Below, one piece after another: positions 8,160 to 16,385 of a DNA stretch of 35,227 nt. The notes beneath the pieces are model-generated. The model was not told where the DNA came from. It did no database searches and saw only the letters and a list, made by a program, of their open reading frames with translations. The translations under genes and the position numbers were made by a program. Source of the DNA: Xanthomonas nasturtii (GTDB lineage: Bacteria > Pseudomonadota > Gammaproteobacteria > Xanthomonadales > Xanthomonadaceae); assembly GCF_001660815.1 (NCBI RefSeq), contig NZ_LYMI01000040.1, positions 1-35,227 of the forward strand, in the 5' to 3' direction. Position 1 is the stretch's first letter, and each line of letters begins with the position of its first letter.

Positions 8160-8394
8160 GAGCGGCATCGGGGTCTTCCGTGAGCCATGTTTCTCGACCA
8201 CGCAGCTTGCAACTCTGTGCTGCGGCGTTCCCGCGGCTTGCGGGTCGGAGCAGAAAGCAGGCCGTTTGCGGCCGTTGCACAACCGTGGAACGAGGGCAGC
8301 CGGCGCGCGTCATCGCGGTGCTCTAAGCGCATACGCAGCAGCCCTTGCATCTCTTCAGCCACGCTTGCGTCAGCGCCAGGGCGCCTCACGGCGC
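8160..8394. other. Intergenic stretch, no gene recognised
   Basis: No terminator with a T tract and no recognisable protein is seen between the transporter and the DUF1304 gene. Open frames here extend those of the neighbours but show no conserved motif. Confidence 0.4.
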
Positions 8395-8425
8395 CTGACA
8401 GGACGACCACGATCGCGACTATGCT
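8395..8425 (+). promoter_or_regulatory. Possible promoter of the DUF1304 gene
   Basis: CTGACA (8395-8400) and TATGCT (8420-8425) are 19 nt apart. This -10 box covers the ATG at 8421, which argues that translation starts at the next in-frame ATG, 8454. Confidence 0.4.
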
Positions 8426-8453
8426 GGCCGCCATTCCATCACACCTATCCGCC

Positions 8454-8807
8454 ATGTCCCTGTTCGCCATCGTCGCCGGCCTGTGCGTCGCGCTGCTGCA
8501 CGTCTATATCCTGGTGCTGGAAATGCTGCTGTGGACGCACCCGCTGGGCTTGAAGACCTTCCGCAATAGCCCACAGAGGGCGCAGGCCACCCGCGTGCTT
8601 GCAGCCAACCAGGGCCTTTACAACGGCTTCCTGGCTGCGGGCCTGTTCTGGGGCGCACTGGCTGCACGCGCCGACGTGCTGAGCTTCTTCCTGGGCTGTG
8701 TGGTGGTGGCAGGTTGCTATGGCGCCTACAGCGTCAACCGTCGCATCTTCTTCGTGCAGGCGTTGCCCGCATTGATCGCGTTGGCGCTGGTGTGGTTGCC
8801 CCGCTGA
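8454..8807 (+). CDS. DUF1304 family membrane protein
   Basis: The 117-residue product has about four membrane segments and the family's hallmark start, a hydrophobic helix running into HVYILVLEMLLWTHPLG, then ANQGLYNGFLAAGL. DUF1304 proteins are small inner-membrane proteins of unknown function. ATG 8454 (MSLFAIVAG) matches the usual family start. An in-frame ATG at 8421 would add 11 residues but overlaps a likely -10 box. No clear Shine-Dalgarno is present for either start. The gene seems to stand alone. Confidence 0.82.
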   Translation: MSLFAIVAGLCVALLHVYILVLEMLLWTHPLGLKTFRNSPQRAQATRVLAANQGLYNGFLAAGLFWGALAARADVLSFFLGCVVVAGCYGAYSVNRRIFFVQALPALIALALVWLPR

Positions 8808-8824
8808 GGCGGGTTGTTCGCTTC

Positions 8825-8893
8825 GTAGGAGCGGGCATGCCCGCGATGAAGCGTTACCGACAAGACCGCATCGCGAGCAGGCCCGCTTCAACA
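8825..8893. repeat. REP-like palindrome pair
   Basis: GTAGGAGCGGGCATGCCCGC (8825-8844) begins a unit ending in GATG. After a short centre, a diverged inverted copy follows (CATCGCGAGCAGGCCCGCTT 8869-8888, then CAACA). The unit resembles the GTAGGAGCGGGC...-type repetitive extragenic palindromes common in Xanthomonas and relatives. It lies between convergent genes, the usual place for such elements. Confidence 0.72.
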
Positions 8894-8975
8894 AGGCGCG
8901 GCTCGCTGGAAACCGGCCGGCAACCCAAGGTTGCCCGCAGCGCAGCCACGTAGCAGCAAGTCTCCACAAACAACA

Positions 8976-8997
8976 ACGGCGGGCCGAAGCCCGCCGT
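8976..8997. terminator. Bidirectional terminator between DUF1304 gene and fadE
   Basis: A 9-bp stem (ACGGCGGGC 8976-8984, GCCCGCCGT 8989-8997) with a CGAA loop is followed on the plus strand by CTTTATTG. On the minus strand it is followed by GTTGTTGTTTG. It lies 25 nt past the fadE stop and can serve both convergent units. Confidence 0.8.
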
Positions 8998-9022
8998 CTT
9001 TATTGTCACCTTGGCTTGCGCT

Positions 9023-11497
9023 TTACGCCGCTTCGCGCGGTTGCTGCGCCTGCGGCTTGTCGTAGTAGCTGGCTGCACGCAGCTCGTGCGGATCGAAGTC
9101 GTCCACGGTGATGGTGTCCATCATGATCTCGCGCAGCTCTTCCAGCAGCTTGCGCTCTTCCAGGCTGAGCACGCCTTCGGCCACGGCTTCGTCCAGCTGC
9201 GCGGGGAAGTCCAGCGCTTCGATGCCCTTGGTCTTGAGTGCCTTCAGGAACTTGCGCTCCACCGGCTCGGCCATCACGGCCTTGGTCAGGTAGCTGGCAA
9301 TACGGCCACCCGGGTTGTTGGCGCACGGCGTCAGGAACACGCCCTGTGCCAGCCGGTCGCGCGCTTCGTTTGGCGCCATCAGGATCGATGCCACGCGATG
9401 GCCCAGGCGGTCGCCCGGTGCTTCGGCACGACGGCCCAGCGGGAAGATCAGCACCCACATCAACCAACCCACCGGGCGGATCGGGAAATTGCGCAGCGCT
9501 GCAGACAGCGCAGTTTCGATCTTGTGCACGCTATCGTGGAAGGCCCATGCCAGCAGCGGCTGATCGGTCGCCGGTGCGCCCTCGTCGTGGTAGCGCTTGA
9601 GCATCGCACTGGTCATGTAGATATGGCTCAGCACATCGCCCAGGCGACCGGACAACGACTCCTTGAACTTCAACTTGCCGCCCAGCATCAGCATCGACAC
9701 GTCCGCCATCAATGCCAGGTTGGCCGAATAGCGATCCAGCTTGCGGAAGAAGCGACGCGTGTATGCATCGCCTGGCGCTGCGCCGATGCGCGCACCGGTC
9801 AGGCCGAACCAGAACGAACGCACGGCGTTGGAAATACCGAAGCGGATATGCCCGAACAGGCTCTGGTCGAACTCTTCCAGGCCACGACGCGTATCCGGGT
9901 CCTGCGCGGCCTTCATTTCCTTCATCACCCACGGATGGCACAGGATCGCGCCCTGGCCGAAGATCAGCAAGCTGCGGGTCATGATGTTGGCGCCTTCCAC
10001 GGTCACGCCGATCGGTGCGGCCTGCCAGGCGCGGCCGGCAAAGTTGCGCGGGCCCAAGATAATGCCCTTGCCGCCGATCACATCCATCATGTCGCTGACC
10101 ACTTCGCGGCCCATGGTGGTGCAGTGGTACTTGGCGATTGCCGACGGCACCGATGGCACGTCGCCACGATCCACCGCAGCGGCCGTGGCCTGCGCCAACG
10201 CACTGATTGCATAGGCCTTGCCGCCGATGCGTGCCAGCGCCTCTTCCACGCCTTCGAAGCGACCCACCGACAGACCGAACTGCTTGCGGATGCGCGCATA
10301 TGCACCGGTCACCACCGCCGCGTATTTACCGCCGCCACTGGCGGTGGAGGGCAGGGTGATCGAACGCCCGACCGCCAGACACTCGTTGAGCATGTTCCAG
10401 CCCTTGCCTACCATCTCCACGCCGCCGATCAACTGGCTCAGCGGGATGAAGACTTCTTCGCCGTGGATCGGTCCGTTCTGGAACGGCGAGTTCAAAGGGA
10501 AGTGGCGACGGCCGATTTCCACGCCGGGTGTTTCGCGCGGCAGCAGCGCCAAGGTGATGCCGATGTCCTTCTTGTCGCCGATCAGGCCTTCCGGGTCGTA
10601 GGCGCGGAACGCCAGGCCGATCAGCGAGGCCACCGGCGCCAGGGTGATGTAGCGCTTGTCGAAGGTGAGCTTGACGCCGAGCACGTTGGCGCCGTTCCAC
10701 TCGCCCTTGCAGACGATGCCGTAGTCCGGGATCGAGGTCGCATCCGAACCGGCGAACGGGCCGGTCAGACCGAAGCACGGCACTTCCGCACCGACCGCAA
10801 GGCGCGGCAGGTAGTAGTCCTTCTGTTCCGGCGTGCCGTAATGCAGCAGCAGCTCGCCCGGTCCAAGCGAGTTCGGCACGCCGACCGTGGAGCTGACCAC
10901 GCTGGAGATCGAGGACAGCTTCTGGATCACCTTGTGGTGCGCCAGCGCACTGAAGCCCAGGCCGCCATACTGCTTGGGAATGATCATGCCGAAGAACTTG
11001 TTCTTCTTGATGTAGTCCCACAATTCCGGCGGCAGATCGGCATGGACGTGGGTGATCTCCCAGTCGTTGACCATCTTGCACAACTCTTCCACCGGGCCAT
11101 CCAGGAATGCCTGCTCTTCGGCACTCAACTGCGGCTTGGGATAATTGAGCAGCTTCTGCCAATCCGGGTCGCCGGTGAACAGCTCACCTTCGAAACCGAC
11201 CGAACCGGTTTCCAGCGCGATGCGCTCTGTCTGCGACAGCGGCGGCAGCACCTTGCGGAAGAAGCCCATCAACGGTGTGGTGAGCAGCGGCTTGCGCAGG
11301 AACGGCAACAGCACCGGCGCGGAAATCAGCACCACCAGCACGGCGGCGGCGATGGTCGCGGTGAGGTTGGCACCCAACAGCCAGCATGCCACCAGCACGC
11401 AGGCGCTGATTGCAACCCAGGTGGCAAGCCGCATGCGGTGGTAGGCAGCGATGCCCGCCGCCAGGATGACGAGGAGGAACGGTGCAACGATGCTCAT
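9023..11497 (-). CDS. fadE: Acyl-CoA dehydrogenase FadE
   Basis: FadE carries out the first oxidation of fatty-acid beta-oxidation, acyl-CoA to trans-2-enoyl-CoA, using FAD. The 824-residue length fits the long FadE type (E. coli 814), not short acyl-CoA dehydrogenases. Two hydrophobic segments (about residues 4-20 and 24-60) anchor it to the membrane. The dehydrogenase core begins near residue 120 and includes GLTGPFAGSDATS and SSISSVVSSTVGVPNSLGPG, followed by the extra C-terminal domain of this family. Its ATG overlaps the TGA of the upstream hydrolase (ATGA 11494-11497), so translation is likely coupled. CTGGAG a little upstream is a plausible ribosome site. Confidence 0.95.
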   Translation of the reverse strand: MSIVAPFLLVILAAGIAAYHRMRLATWVAISACVLVACWLLGANLTATIAAAVLVVLISAPVLLPFLRKPLLTTPLMGFFRKVLPPLSQTERIALETGSVGFEGELFTGDPDWQKLLNYPKPQLSAEEQAFLDGPVEELCKMVNDWEITHVHADLPPELWDYIKKNKFFGMIIPKQYGGLGFSALAHHKVIQKLSSISSVVSSTVGVPNSLGPGELLLHYGTPEQKDYYLPRLAVGAEVPCFGLTGPFAGSDATSIPDYGIVCKGEWNGANVLGVKLTFDKRYITLAPVASLIGLAFRAYDPEGLIGDKKDIGITLALLPRETPGVEIGRRHFPLNSPFQNGPIHGEEVFIPLSQLIGGVEMVGKGWNMLNECLAVGRSITLPSTASGGGKYAAVVTGAYARIRKQFGLSVGRFEGVEEALARIGGKAYAISALAQATAAAVDRGDVPSVPSAIAKYHCTTMGREVVSDMMDVIGGKGIILGPRNFAGRAWQAAPIGVTVEGANIMTRSLLIFGQGAILCHPWVMKEMKAAQDPDTRRGLEEFDQSLFGHIRFGISNAVRSFWFGLTGARIGAAPGDAYTRRFFRKLDRYSANLALMADVSMLMLGGKLKFKESLSGRLGDVLSHIYMTSAMLKRYHDEGAPATDQPLLAWAFHDSVHKIETALSAALRNFPIRPVGWLMWVLIFPLGRRAEAPGDRLGHRVASILMAPNEARDRLAQGVFLTPCANNPGGRIASYLTKAVMAEPVERKFLKALKTKGIEALDFPAQLDEAVAEGVLSLEERKLLEELREIMMDTITVDDFDPHELRAASYYDKPQAQQPREAA

Positions 11498-12417
11498 GGT
11501 CTTGCTCCAGTGACATGCTCGGTAATGTTGGACGCTGCGATGGTGCCAACCGAGGGCAGTGCGTCCAGATAATGCAACACGGTGGCGGTAAAGGTGGTGT
11601 TGTCGTCGCCGGCCAGCATGTGCGTGGCCTCGGGCAGATGCACGTGCTGCGCGTGCGGGGCGATGGACAGGAATTCGGCGATGTTGGCCGGGGTGACCAG
11701 ATCGCTGCGCCCGCCGCTGATCAGCAGCATCGGGCAGCGTACCTGCGCTGCAGCTTCCACCAAGGCGTGCTGCTGCAGCTGCGCATCCTGACCGGCCAGC
11801 TCGTCGACCAGACGCGGGTCCCAATGCCAATGCCAGCGGCCATCGTCGCGCTGCCGCAACAAGGCCTGCAATTGTTCAGTCGTCTTGCGTGGGCGATGCG
11901 GCAAATACGCGGCGATCGCATCGGCCGCCGCATCCAGCGATGTGAATCCATCGGGATGCGCGGTCATGAAGCGCAGAATGCGCTCAACGCCCGTGGTGTC
12001 CCACCGCGGCGTGATGTCGACCAGCACGATGGCACGGAAGAGTCCCGGCCAGCGCGCCTCTGCAAGCAGCCCGAACAGGCCACCCATCGATGCGGCAACC
12101 AGCACGGGCGGTTCGGTCTGCTCGCCTGCCAACACGATCAGGTCGTTCGTGAACTGCGTTGCCGAATAGGGCAGCTCGGCCGCATTGACGCTTGAATCGC
12201 CATGCCCGCGTGCGTCGTACGACACCGAACGGTAGCCCGCTTCGGCCAGCGTCGCTGCAGTGCTCTCCCAGGCGTGCCGCGTCTGCCCCAACCCGTGCGC
12301 CAGCAGCACGGCCTGCGCGGATTCGACGCCCCGTACCGATACCGCAAGCACGGCGTCGCCAGTGTTGACACTAGACACGGACGCACTGAAGGCAAGGGTA
12401 GAAGATGAGGTGACCAT
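11494..12417 (-). CDS. Alpha/beta hydrolase, coupled to fadE
   Basis: The 307-residue product has the alpha/beta-hydrolase fold: oxyanion-hole HGLGQ at 41-45, SYDARGHGDS at 66-75, nucleophile Ser110 in the elbow A-A-S-M-G-G (first Gly of GxSxG replaced by Ala), and a likely catalytic His in PEATHML near the C-terminus. It may cleave an ester or thioester and so supply or clear acyl chains for FadE, but that is inference from the 4-nt overlap. I chose ATG 12417, which sits at the predicted transcription start of a promoter whose -10 is at 12423-12428. The upstream in-frame start would lie across that promoter. Divergent to a TetR gene. Confidence 0.85.
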   Translation of the reverse strand: MVTSSSTLAFSASVSSVNTGDAVLAVSVRGVESAQAVLLAHGLGQTRHAWESTAATLAEAGYRSVSYDARGHGDSSVNAAELPYSATQFTNDLIVLAGEQTEPPVLVAASMGGLFGLLAEARWPGLFRAIVLVDITPRWDTTGVERILRFMTAHPDGFTSLDAAADAIAAYLPHRPRKTTEQLQALLRQRDDGRWHWHWDPRLVDELAGQDAQLQQHALVEAAAQVRCPMLLISGGRSDLVTPANIAEFLSIAPHAQHVHLPEATHMLAGDDNTTFTATVLHYLDALPSVGTIAASNITEHVTGARP

Positions 12418-12421
12418 ACCT

Positions 12422-12469
12422 AATGGTATGGATACGGGCCGCGTGCTGTCAATACTCAATGGTATGGAT
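12422..12469 (-). promoter_or_regulatory. Hydrolase-fadE promoter with two operator-like repeats
   Basis: On the minus strand TTGACA (12447-12452) and TACCAT (12423-12428) are 18 nt apart. Transcription would start at about 12416-12417, on the ATG itself, giving a leaderless mRNA. The 12-base sequence AATGGTATGGAT occurs twice (12422-12433 and 12458-12469). The first copy covers the -10 box and, with CCATACC (12414-12420), forms an inverted repeat; the second lies just upstream of the -35 box. These are good candidate sites for the divergent TetR protein. Confidence 0.6.
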
Positions 12470-12553
12470 GGTTAAGCCATTGACTCGTGGCTGTGGCCAG
12501 TCAATCACGTGATGCATACTGCAACTGACTCAAGCGTATGGTTAAATCGCGTC

Positions 12554-13162
12554 ATGAACGACATCACCGACTCCAGCGTTACCACGCCCCGCGCCAGCTC
12601 CGGTCGCGGCAACCGCCTCAGCGCGGACGATTGGGCACAGGCCGCGCTCGACCTGATTGCCGAACAGGGCGTGGGAGCGGTCGCCGTCGAGCCACTGGCG
12701 CGCCGCCTCGGTGTCACCAAGGGCAGCTTCTACTGGCATTTCCCCTCGCGCGACGCACTATTGCAGGCCGCCCTGGAGCGCTGGGAAATCTTCGAGCAAA
12801 AGGAAGTGTTTGGCAGTCTGGAAGACGTGCCCGACCCCAGTGCCCGCCTGCGCGCGCTGTTCCAACTGGTTGCACACGAAGTCACGCCGCACGTGATCTA
12901 CAGCGAGTTGCTCAAGGCACTCGATCATCCGGCCGTGCGCCCGGTCATCGACCGCGTCTCGCAACGCCGCCTCGATTACCTGATCGCCTCGTTCCGCCAG
13001 GCCGGCCTGTCACGCACCGACGCCCAGCACCGCGCCCGTTTGGCCTACGCCGCCTACGTCGGCTTCCTGCAGCTATCGCTGCAGCTGCAGCAACCCAAGC
13101 AGGCCCGCGAAGAATTTGAATCCTATGTCGAGCATGTGATTCAGACGTTGATTCCTGGGTGA
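12554..13162 (+). CDS. TetR-family transcriptional regulator
   Basis: The 202-residue product has the TetR DNA-binding domain at about residues 22-70, with recognition helix region VEPLARRLGVTKGSFYWHFP (45-64). The C-terminal half is a helical ligand-binding/dimer domain with no recognised specificity. It is transcribed away from the hydrolase-fadE unit and probably represses it, with a fatty-acyl ligand as inducer; that is inference from position and the repeated sites between the genes. ATG 12554 is chosen over an in-frame ATG at 12509. A TTAAAT at 12542-12547 may be its -10 box, which would again make the mRNA leaderless. Confidence 0.9.
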   Translation: MNDITDSSVTTPRASSGRGNRLSADDWAQAALDLIAEQGVGAVAVEPLARRLGVTKGSFYWHFPSRDALLQAALERWEIFEQKEVFGSLEDVPDPSARLRALFQLVAHEVTPHVIYSELLKALDHPAVRPVIDRVSQRRLDYLIASFRQAGLSRTDAQHRARLAYAAYVGFLQLSLQLQQPKQAREEFESYVEHVIQTLIPG

Positions 13163-13222
13163 GCTCGTCTCGAGCTATCGCTTGACGTGTCAAAGCAATA
13201 GCCAAGCAAGCAAAAACCAATA

Positions 13223-13256
13223 AAAAAGCCGCTATTCCTTCGAATAGCGGCTTTTT
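13223..13256. terminator. Bidirectional terminator between tetR and the TonB receptor
   Basis: A 15-bp stem (AAAAAGCCGCTATTC 13223-13237, GAATAGCGGCTTTTT 13242-13256) with a CTTC loop has A-tract and T-tract ends, so it works on both strands for the two convergent genes. Confidence 0.95.
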
Positions 13257-13288
13257 GTTTGCGGTTTACGTTTTAACCAAACTGCCTA

Positions 13289-16144
13289 TCAGAACCTCTG
13301 GGTGTAGCGCATGTAATAGAAACGACCCGGAATTTCGTACTGCGAGTCAAAACTATTGGCAAACGCGGTTGCAGCCTGCGGCGGATCGCGGTCGAAAGCG
13401 TTGTTCACGCCGACGGTCACGCGTGCATTCCACGGAGCCTTCCAATAAGCGGCCAGATCAGTATAGGTCACGCTCGGCACATGGTTACGCGGAGCGGCGC
13501 CAGCATCGGTTCTACGATTTGGATCCGAGCACAGCAGTGCCACGTTGGCCGGGGTAGCGACGTTGGCGCCTGTGCAGTTTTCAACCTGCGAGCTGTAGTA
13601 GCGCATAGAGGCCGAGCCGCCGACATCGCCCAATTCCCAGTTGAGCATCAGGTTGGAGCGGATACGCCAGTTGTTGTCACGTGCCGAACCGCCACGGTAC
13701 AGGCCAACGCGGGTTTCCGGATCCTGCAGCGGCTTCTCGACCACGAACTTGCTCATGTAGGTCGAATCCCACACCACATTGAAGCTACCCCAAGCGGTGT
13801 CCGGCAAGCGATAGCCCACGGTCAGGTCGTAGCCTTCGGCTTCGATCTTGGCGATGTTGTTGGGCACTGCCAGCAGGTTGGAGACTTCGCCGGTCGCCTC
13901 ACGCTGAATCAGCGAGCAGGCATTGGCGATCCCGCCCACGTAGCAGCTGTCCAGGGTTTCTTGCACGGTCTGCAAATCGATCGCGTCTTCGATCTCGATG
14001 TTCCACCAGTCGAGCGAGACATCCAGGCCGGTCACCCAACCCGGGCTGTAGACGAAGCCCAACGTCTTGGACGTCGAGGTTTCCGGCTGCAGATTCGGAT
14101 TGCCGCCGGTAGCGGTACGCACCTGCGGGTTGGCCTGCGCGTAAGCCGGCACGGCGCCACACGAACCCGGACGCGTTCCATTGACGGAACCGTCGCTGAA
14201 AGAACCTGCGCAAGGATCGCGCACATCTTCGAAGGTATCGCTCACACCCTGGAACAGCTCGTTGATCGACGGGGCGCGGAAGCCCTGCGACCAGTTACCA
14301 CGGATCATCAAGTCGGTGATCGGCTTCCAGCGGAAACCGAACTTGCTGTTGGTGGTATCACCGAAGTTGCTGTAATCCGAATAGCGCGTTGCCAGGCTGA
14401 AATCGAGCAGCTGTGCGCCCGGCAGATCGGCCAGCAGCGGCACGGCGAGTTCGAGGTAGGCTTCGTCCAGCTTGTAGCCGCCGTTGGTGGCGGTACGCGC
14501 ATTGCCGGTGGTGTCGCCAGAGTTGATCAGCGCGTCCGGATCATCGAAGCCCGATTCTTCGCGGTGTTCAGCGCCCAAGGAGAATGCAAACGCGCCTCCC
14601 TGCAGATCGAACAGTTCGCCACCGATGTTGCCGAAGTAAGTCTTCTGCTCATATCCGTAGAGGTCATGTGCATTGAAGCCGGCATAGCTCAGCATTTCCG
14701 GGGTCAACGAACCCGGTCCGCTCAGCATGTCCATCGGGACGCAGCCGTCGATGGTGCTGGCAGCAGTGCCGCAACGTGCGACGCCGCCTGCGTCAACAAA
14801 CGACGGGCCAAGCGCATTACGCAGCGCGGAGATGTTGAACAGGCCGGTGGTGCGGTCGGTCTGGTCGTTCTTGCCGTAGAACATACCGGCTTCCCAGCTG
14901 AAGAAGCGCTGGCCAATTTCGAAGTCACCTTCGAATGCGCCGCTGAAACCGAACGTCTTGACGTTCTGGGTGAAAATGCGGCCGCCGGTCTCTTCAGCAC
15001 GATACTGGATGTAATCAATATCGCTGCCAGTGTTGTTATAGATGTTGTTGGCAGAGATGACGATGTCTGCACCATTGGTGCCAGGTGCGGAGCGGCCCAG
15101 TACGATCGGCATCGGCGCGAGGACCTGGCTCGACTCACGCTCGTTGTAGGTCACCGTGGTCTTGAAGCGCACGTTGTCGGTGATCGACAGGCCGGCGTCG
15201 GCGAACACCGACTTACGCTCCTGCGGGGTCACTAAATAGTTGGCCGGCGCAAAGTTGTAGCTATCGGCAGCCGTGTAATTGCGCGAGGTCGTACCACCGT
15301 TGTTGGTGATAGAGAACCCAGGCGTTCCATTGAAACGAGTTGCGCCGAATGTCGGCGCGCCGGTAGTGGGGTCGGGGCCAGTCGGTCCAAAAATGCCGAA
15401 ACGCCCACCTGGAATCGTGGTGCTGTTGCCGGTGCCGGGAACGGCGCCGGAGACCGCCACTGCGGAAATCTCTCGATCGCCCGCCCATACCGGCTCTTCT
15501 TTGACGTAGCCAACACCCAGGGTGGCGTGCCAACGATCGCCCGTCGAGCCGATGGTGAAGTCGTAGGACTCGCGGCTGCCGTCGCCCTTGTCGTACTGGC
15601 CGAAGTAAGCATTCGCTTCGGCGCCATCGAAGTTCTGGCGCAGGATGATGTTGACCACGCCGGAGATGGCGTCGGAGCCGTAAATCGTGGAGGCGCCGTC
15701 CTTCAGGACTTCGATGCGCTCGACGGCAGCAGTCGGAATCGTGTTGAGGTCGACTGCGCCGCCCAGGCCTGTGCCGCCGACCCAACGACGACCATTGACC
15801 AGCACCAGGGTGCGGTTGGAACCGAGGTTACGGAGGTTGACGCGCGTTTCGCCGTTGCCACCATTGTTGACGTTGCTGTTGAGCGCCGAACCGCCCGAGC
15901 TGATGTTCTGGATCACGTCCCCGATGGAGGTCAGACCCTGCGATTCGATCTGCTGACGGCTCATGCTGAAGACCGGCTGCGATGTTTCGACGTCAGCGCG
16001 CTTGATGCGCGAACCGGTCACTTCGATCTTGTCGAGGTTGGTGGCGCCGCCGGCTTCCTGAGCGATGGCGGTACCGGTACCGGCCACACTCACGACAAGC
16101 GCGAGGACAACTGCATCGCGCAGTTTGTTGGACTTGCAATTCAT
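13289..16144 (-). CDS. TonB-dependent outer-membrane receptor
   Basis: The 951-residue product begins with a signal peptide (cleavage likely after AIAQ, residue 29). A TonB-box-like DKIEVTGSRI (38-47) follows, then the plug domain with GSRIKR, NLRNLGSNRTLVLVNGRR and VERIEVLKDGASTIYGSDA. A large 22-strand-type barrel with Cys-bearing loops follows and ends in aromatic YTQRF, the usual outer-membrane insertion signal. Such receptors take up siderophores, vitamins or plant-derived carbohydrates using TonB energy. No TonB-linked sugar-degrading or iron gene lies beside it, so the substrate is open. ATG 16144 has a strong ribosome site (GGAGAGAGAG on the minus strand at about 16149-16158). Longer open frames upstream are not used. 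Confidence 0.95.
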   Translation of the reverse strand: MNCKSNKLRDAVVLALVVSVAGTGTAIAQEAGGATNLDKIEVTGSRIKRADVETSQPVFSMSRQQIESQGLTSIGDVIQNISSGGSALNSNVNNGGNGETRVNLRNLGSNRTLVLVNGRRWVGGTGLGGAVDLNTIPTAAVERIEVLKDGASTIYGSDAISGVVNIILRQNFDGAEANAYFGQYDKGDGSRESYDFTIGSTGDRWHATLGVGYVKEEPVWAGDREISAVAVSGAVPGTGNSTTIPGGRFGIFGPTGPDPTTGAPTFGATRFNGTPGFSITNNGGTTSRNYTAADSYNFAPANYLVTPQERKSVFADAGLSITDNVRFKTTVTYNERESSQVLAPMPIVLGRSAPGTNGADIVISANNIYNNTGSDIDYIQYRAEETGGRIFTQNVKTFGFSGAFEGDFEIGQRFFSWEAGMFYGKNDQTDRTTGLFNISALRNALGPSFVDAGGVARCGTAASTIDGCVPMDMLSGPGSLTPEMLSYAGFNAHDLYGYEQKTYFGNIGGELFDLQGGAFAFSLGAEHREESGFDDPDALINSGDTTGNARTATNGGYKLDEAYLELAVPLLADLPGAQLLDFSLATRYSDYSNFGDTTNSKFGFRWKPITDLMIRGNWSQGFRAPSINELFQGVSDTFEDVRDPCAGSFSDGSVNGTRPGSCGAVPAYAQANPQVRTATGGNPNLQPETSTSKTLGFVYSPGWVTGLDVSLDWWNIEIEDAIDLQTVQETLDSCYVGGIANACSLIQREATGEVSNLLAVPNNIAKIEAEGYDLTVGYRLPDTAWGSFNVVWDSTYMSKFVVEKPLQDPETRVGLYRGGSARDNNWRIRSNLMLNWELGDVGGSASMRYYSSQVENCTGANVATPANVALLCSDPNRRTDAGAAPRNHVPSVTYTDLAAYWKAPWNARVTVGVNNAFDRDPPQAATAFANSFDSQYEIPGRFYYMRYTQRF

Positions 16145-16325
16145 TAGCTCTCTCTCCAAGTGATCTTGGGTACTGCCAAGGGTTGTTTGCCTGCCGGGGG
16201 GCCGAAGAAGCGGATCCAAATCGACAAGGTGAACCGATGGTATATGCGTTGCGCCCGGAATTAAAGTCCCGTTAACGAAAAAGAAGGAAGTCGTGAAAAC
16301 GTGCTGTTTCAGGCATTCCTGAACG

Positions 16326-16356
16326 AAAAACGCCACCGATTGTGTGATCGGTGGCG
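16326..16356 (-). terminator. Terminator of the secreted 289-residue protein gene
   Basis: A 10-bp stem (CGCCACCGAT 16331-16340, ATCGGTGGCG 16347-16356) is followed on the minus strand by five Ts (16326-16330). It lies 30 nt after the stop and separates this gene from the TonB receptor downstream. Confidence 0.92.
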
Positions 16357-16385
16357 CTATTGGAATTCCGTTTTACGTCAGTGGC

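Noticed and set aside
9011..11572. 853-codon plus-strand frame opposite fadE
   Set aside because: Shadow of fadE; composition is typical of antisense frames and no domain is visible.
13481..15235. 584-codon plus-strand frame opposite the TonB receptor
   Set aside because: Antisense to a well-supported receptor gene with plug and barrel motifs.
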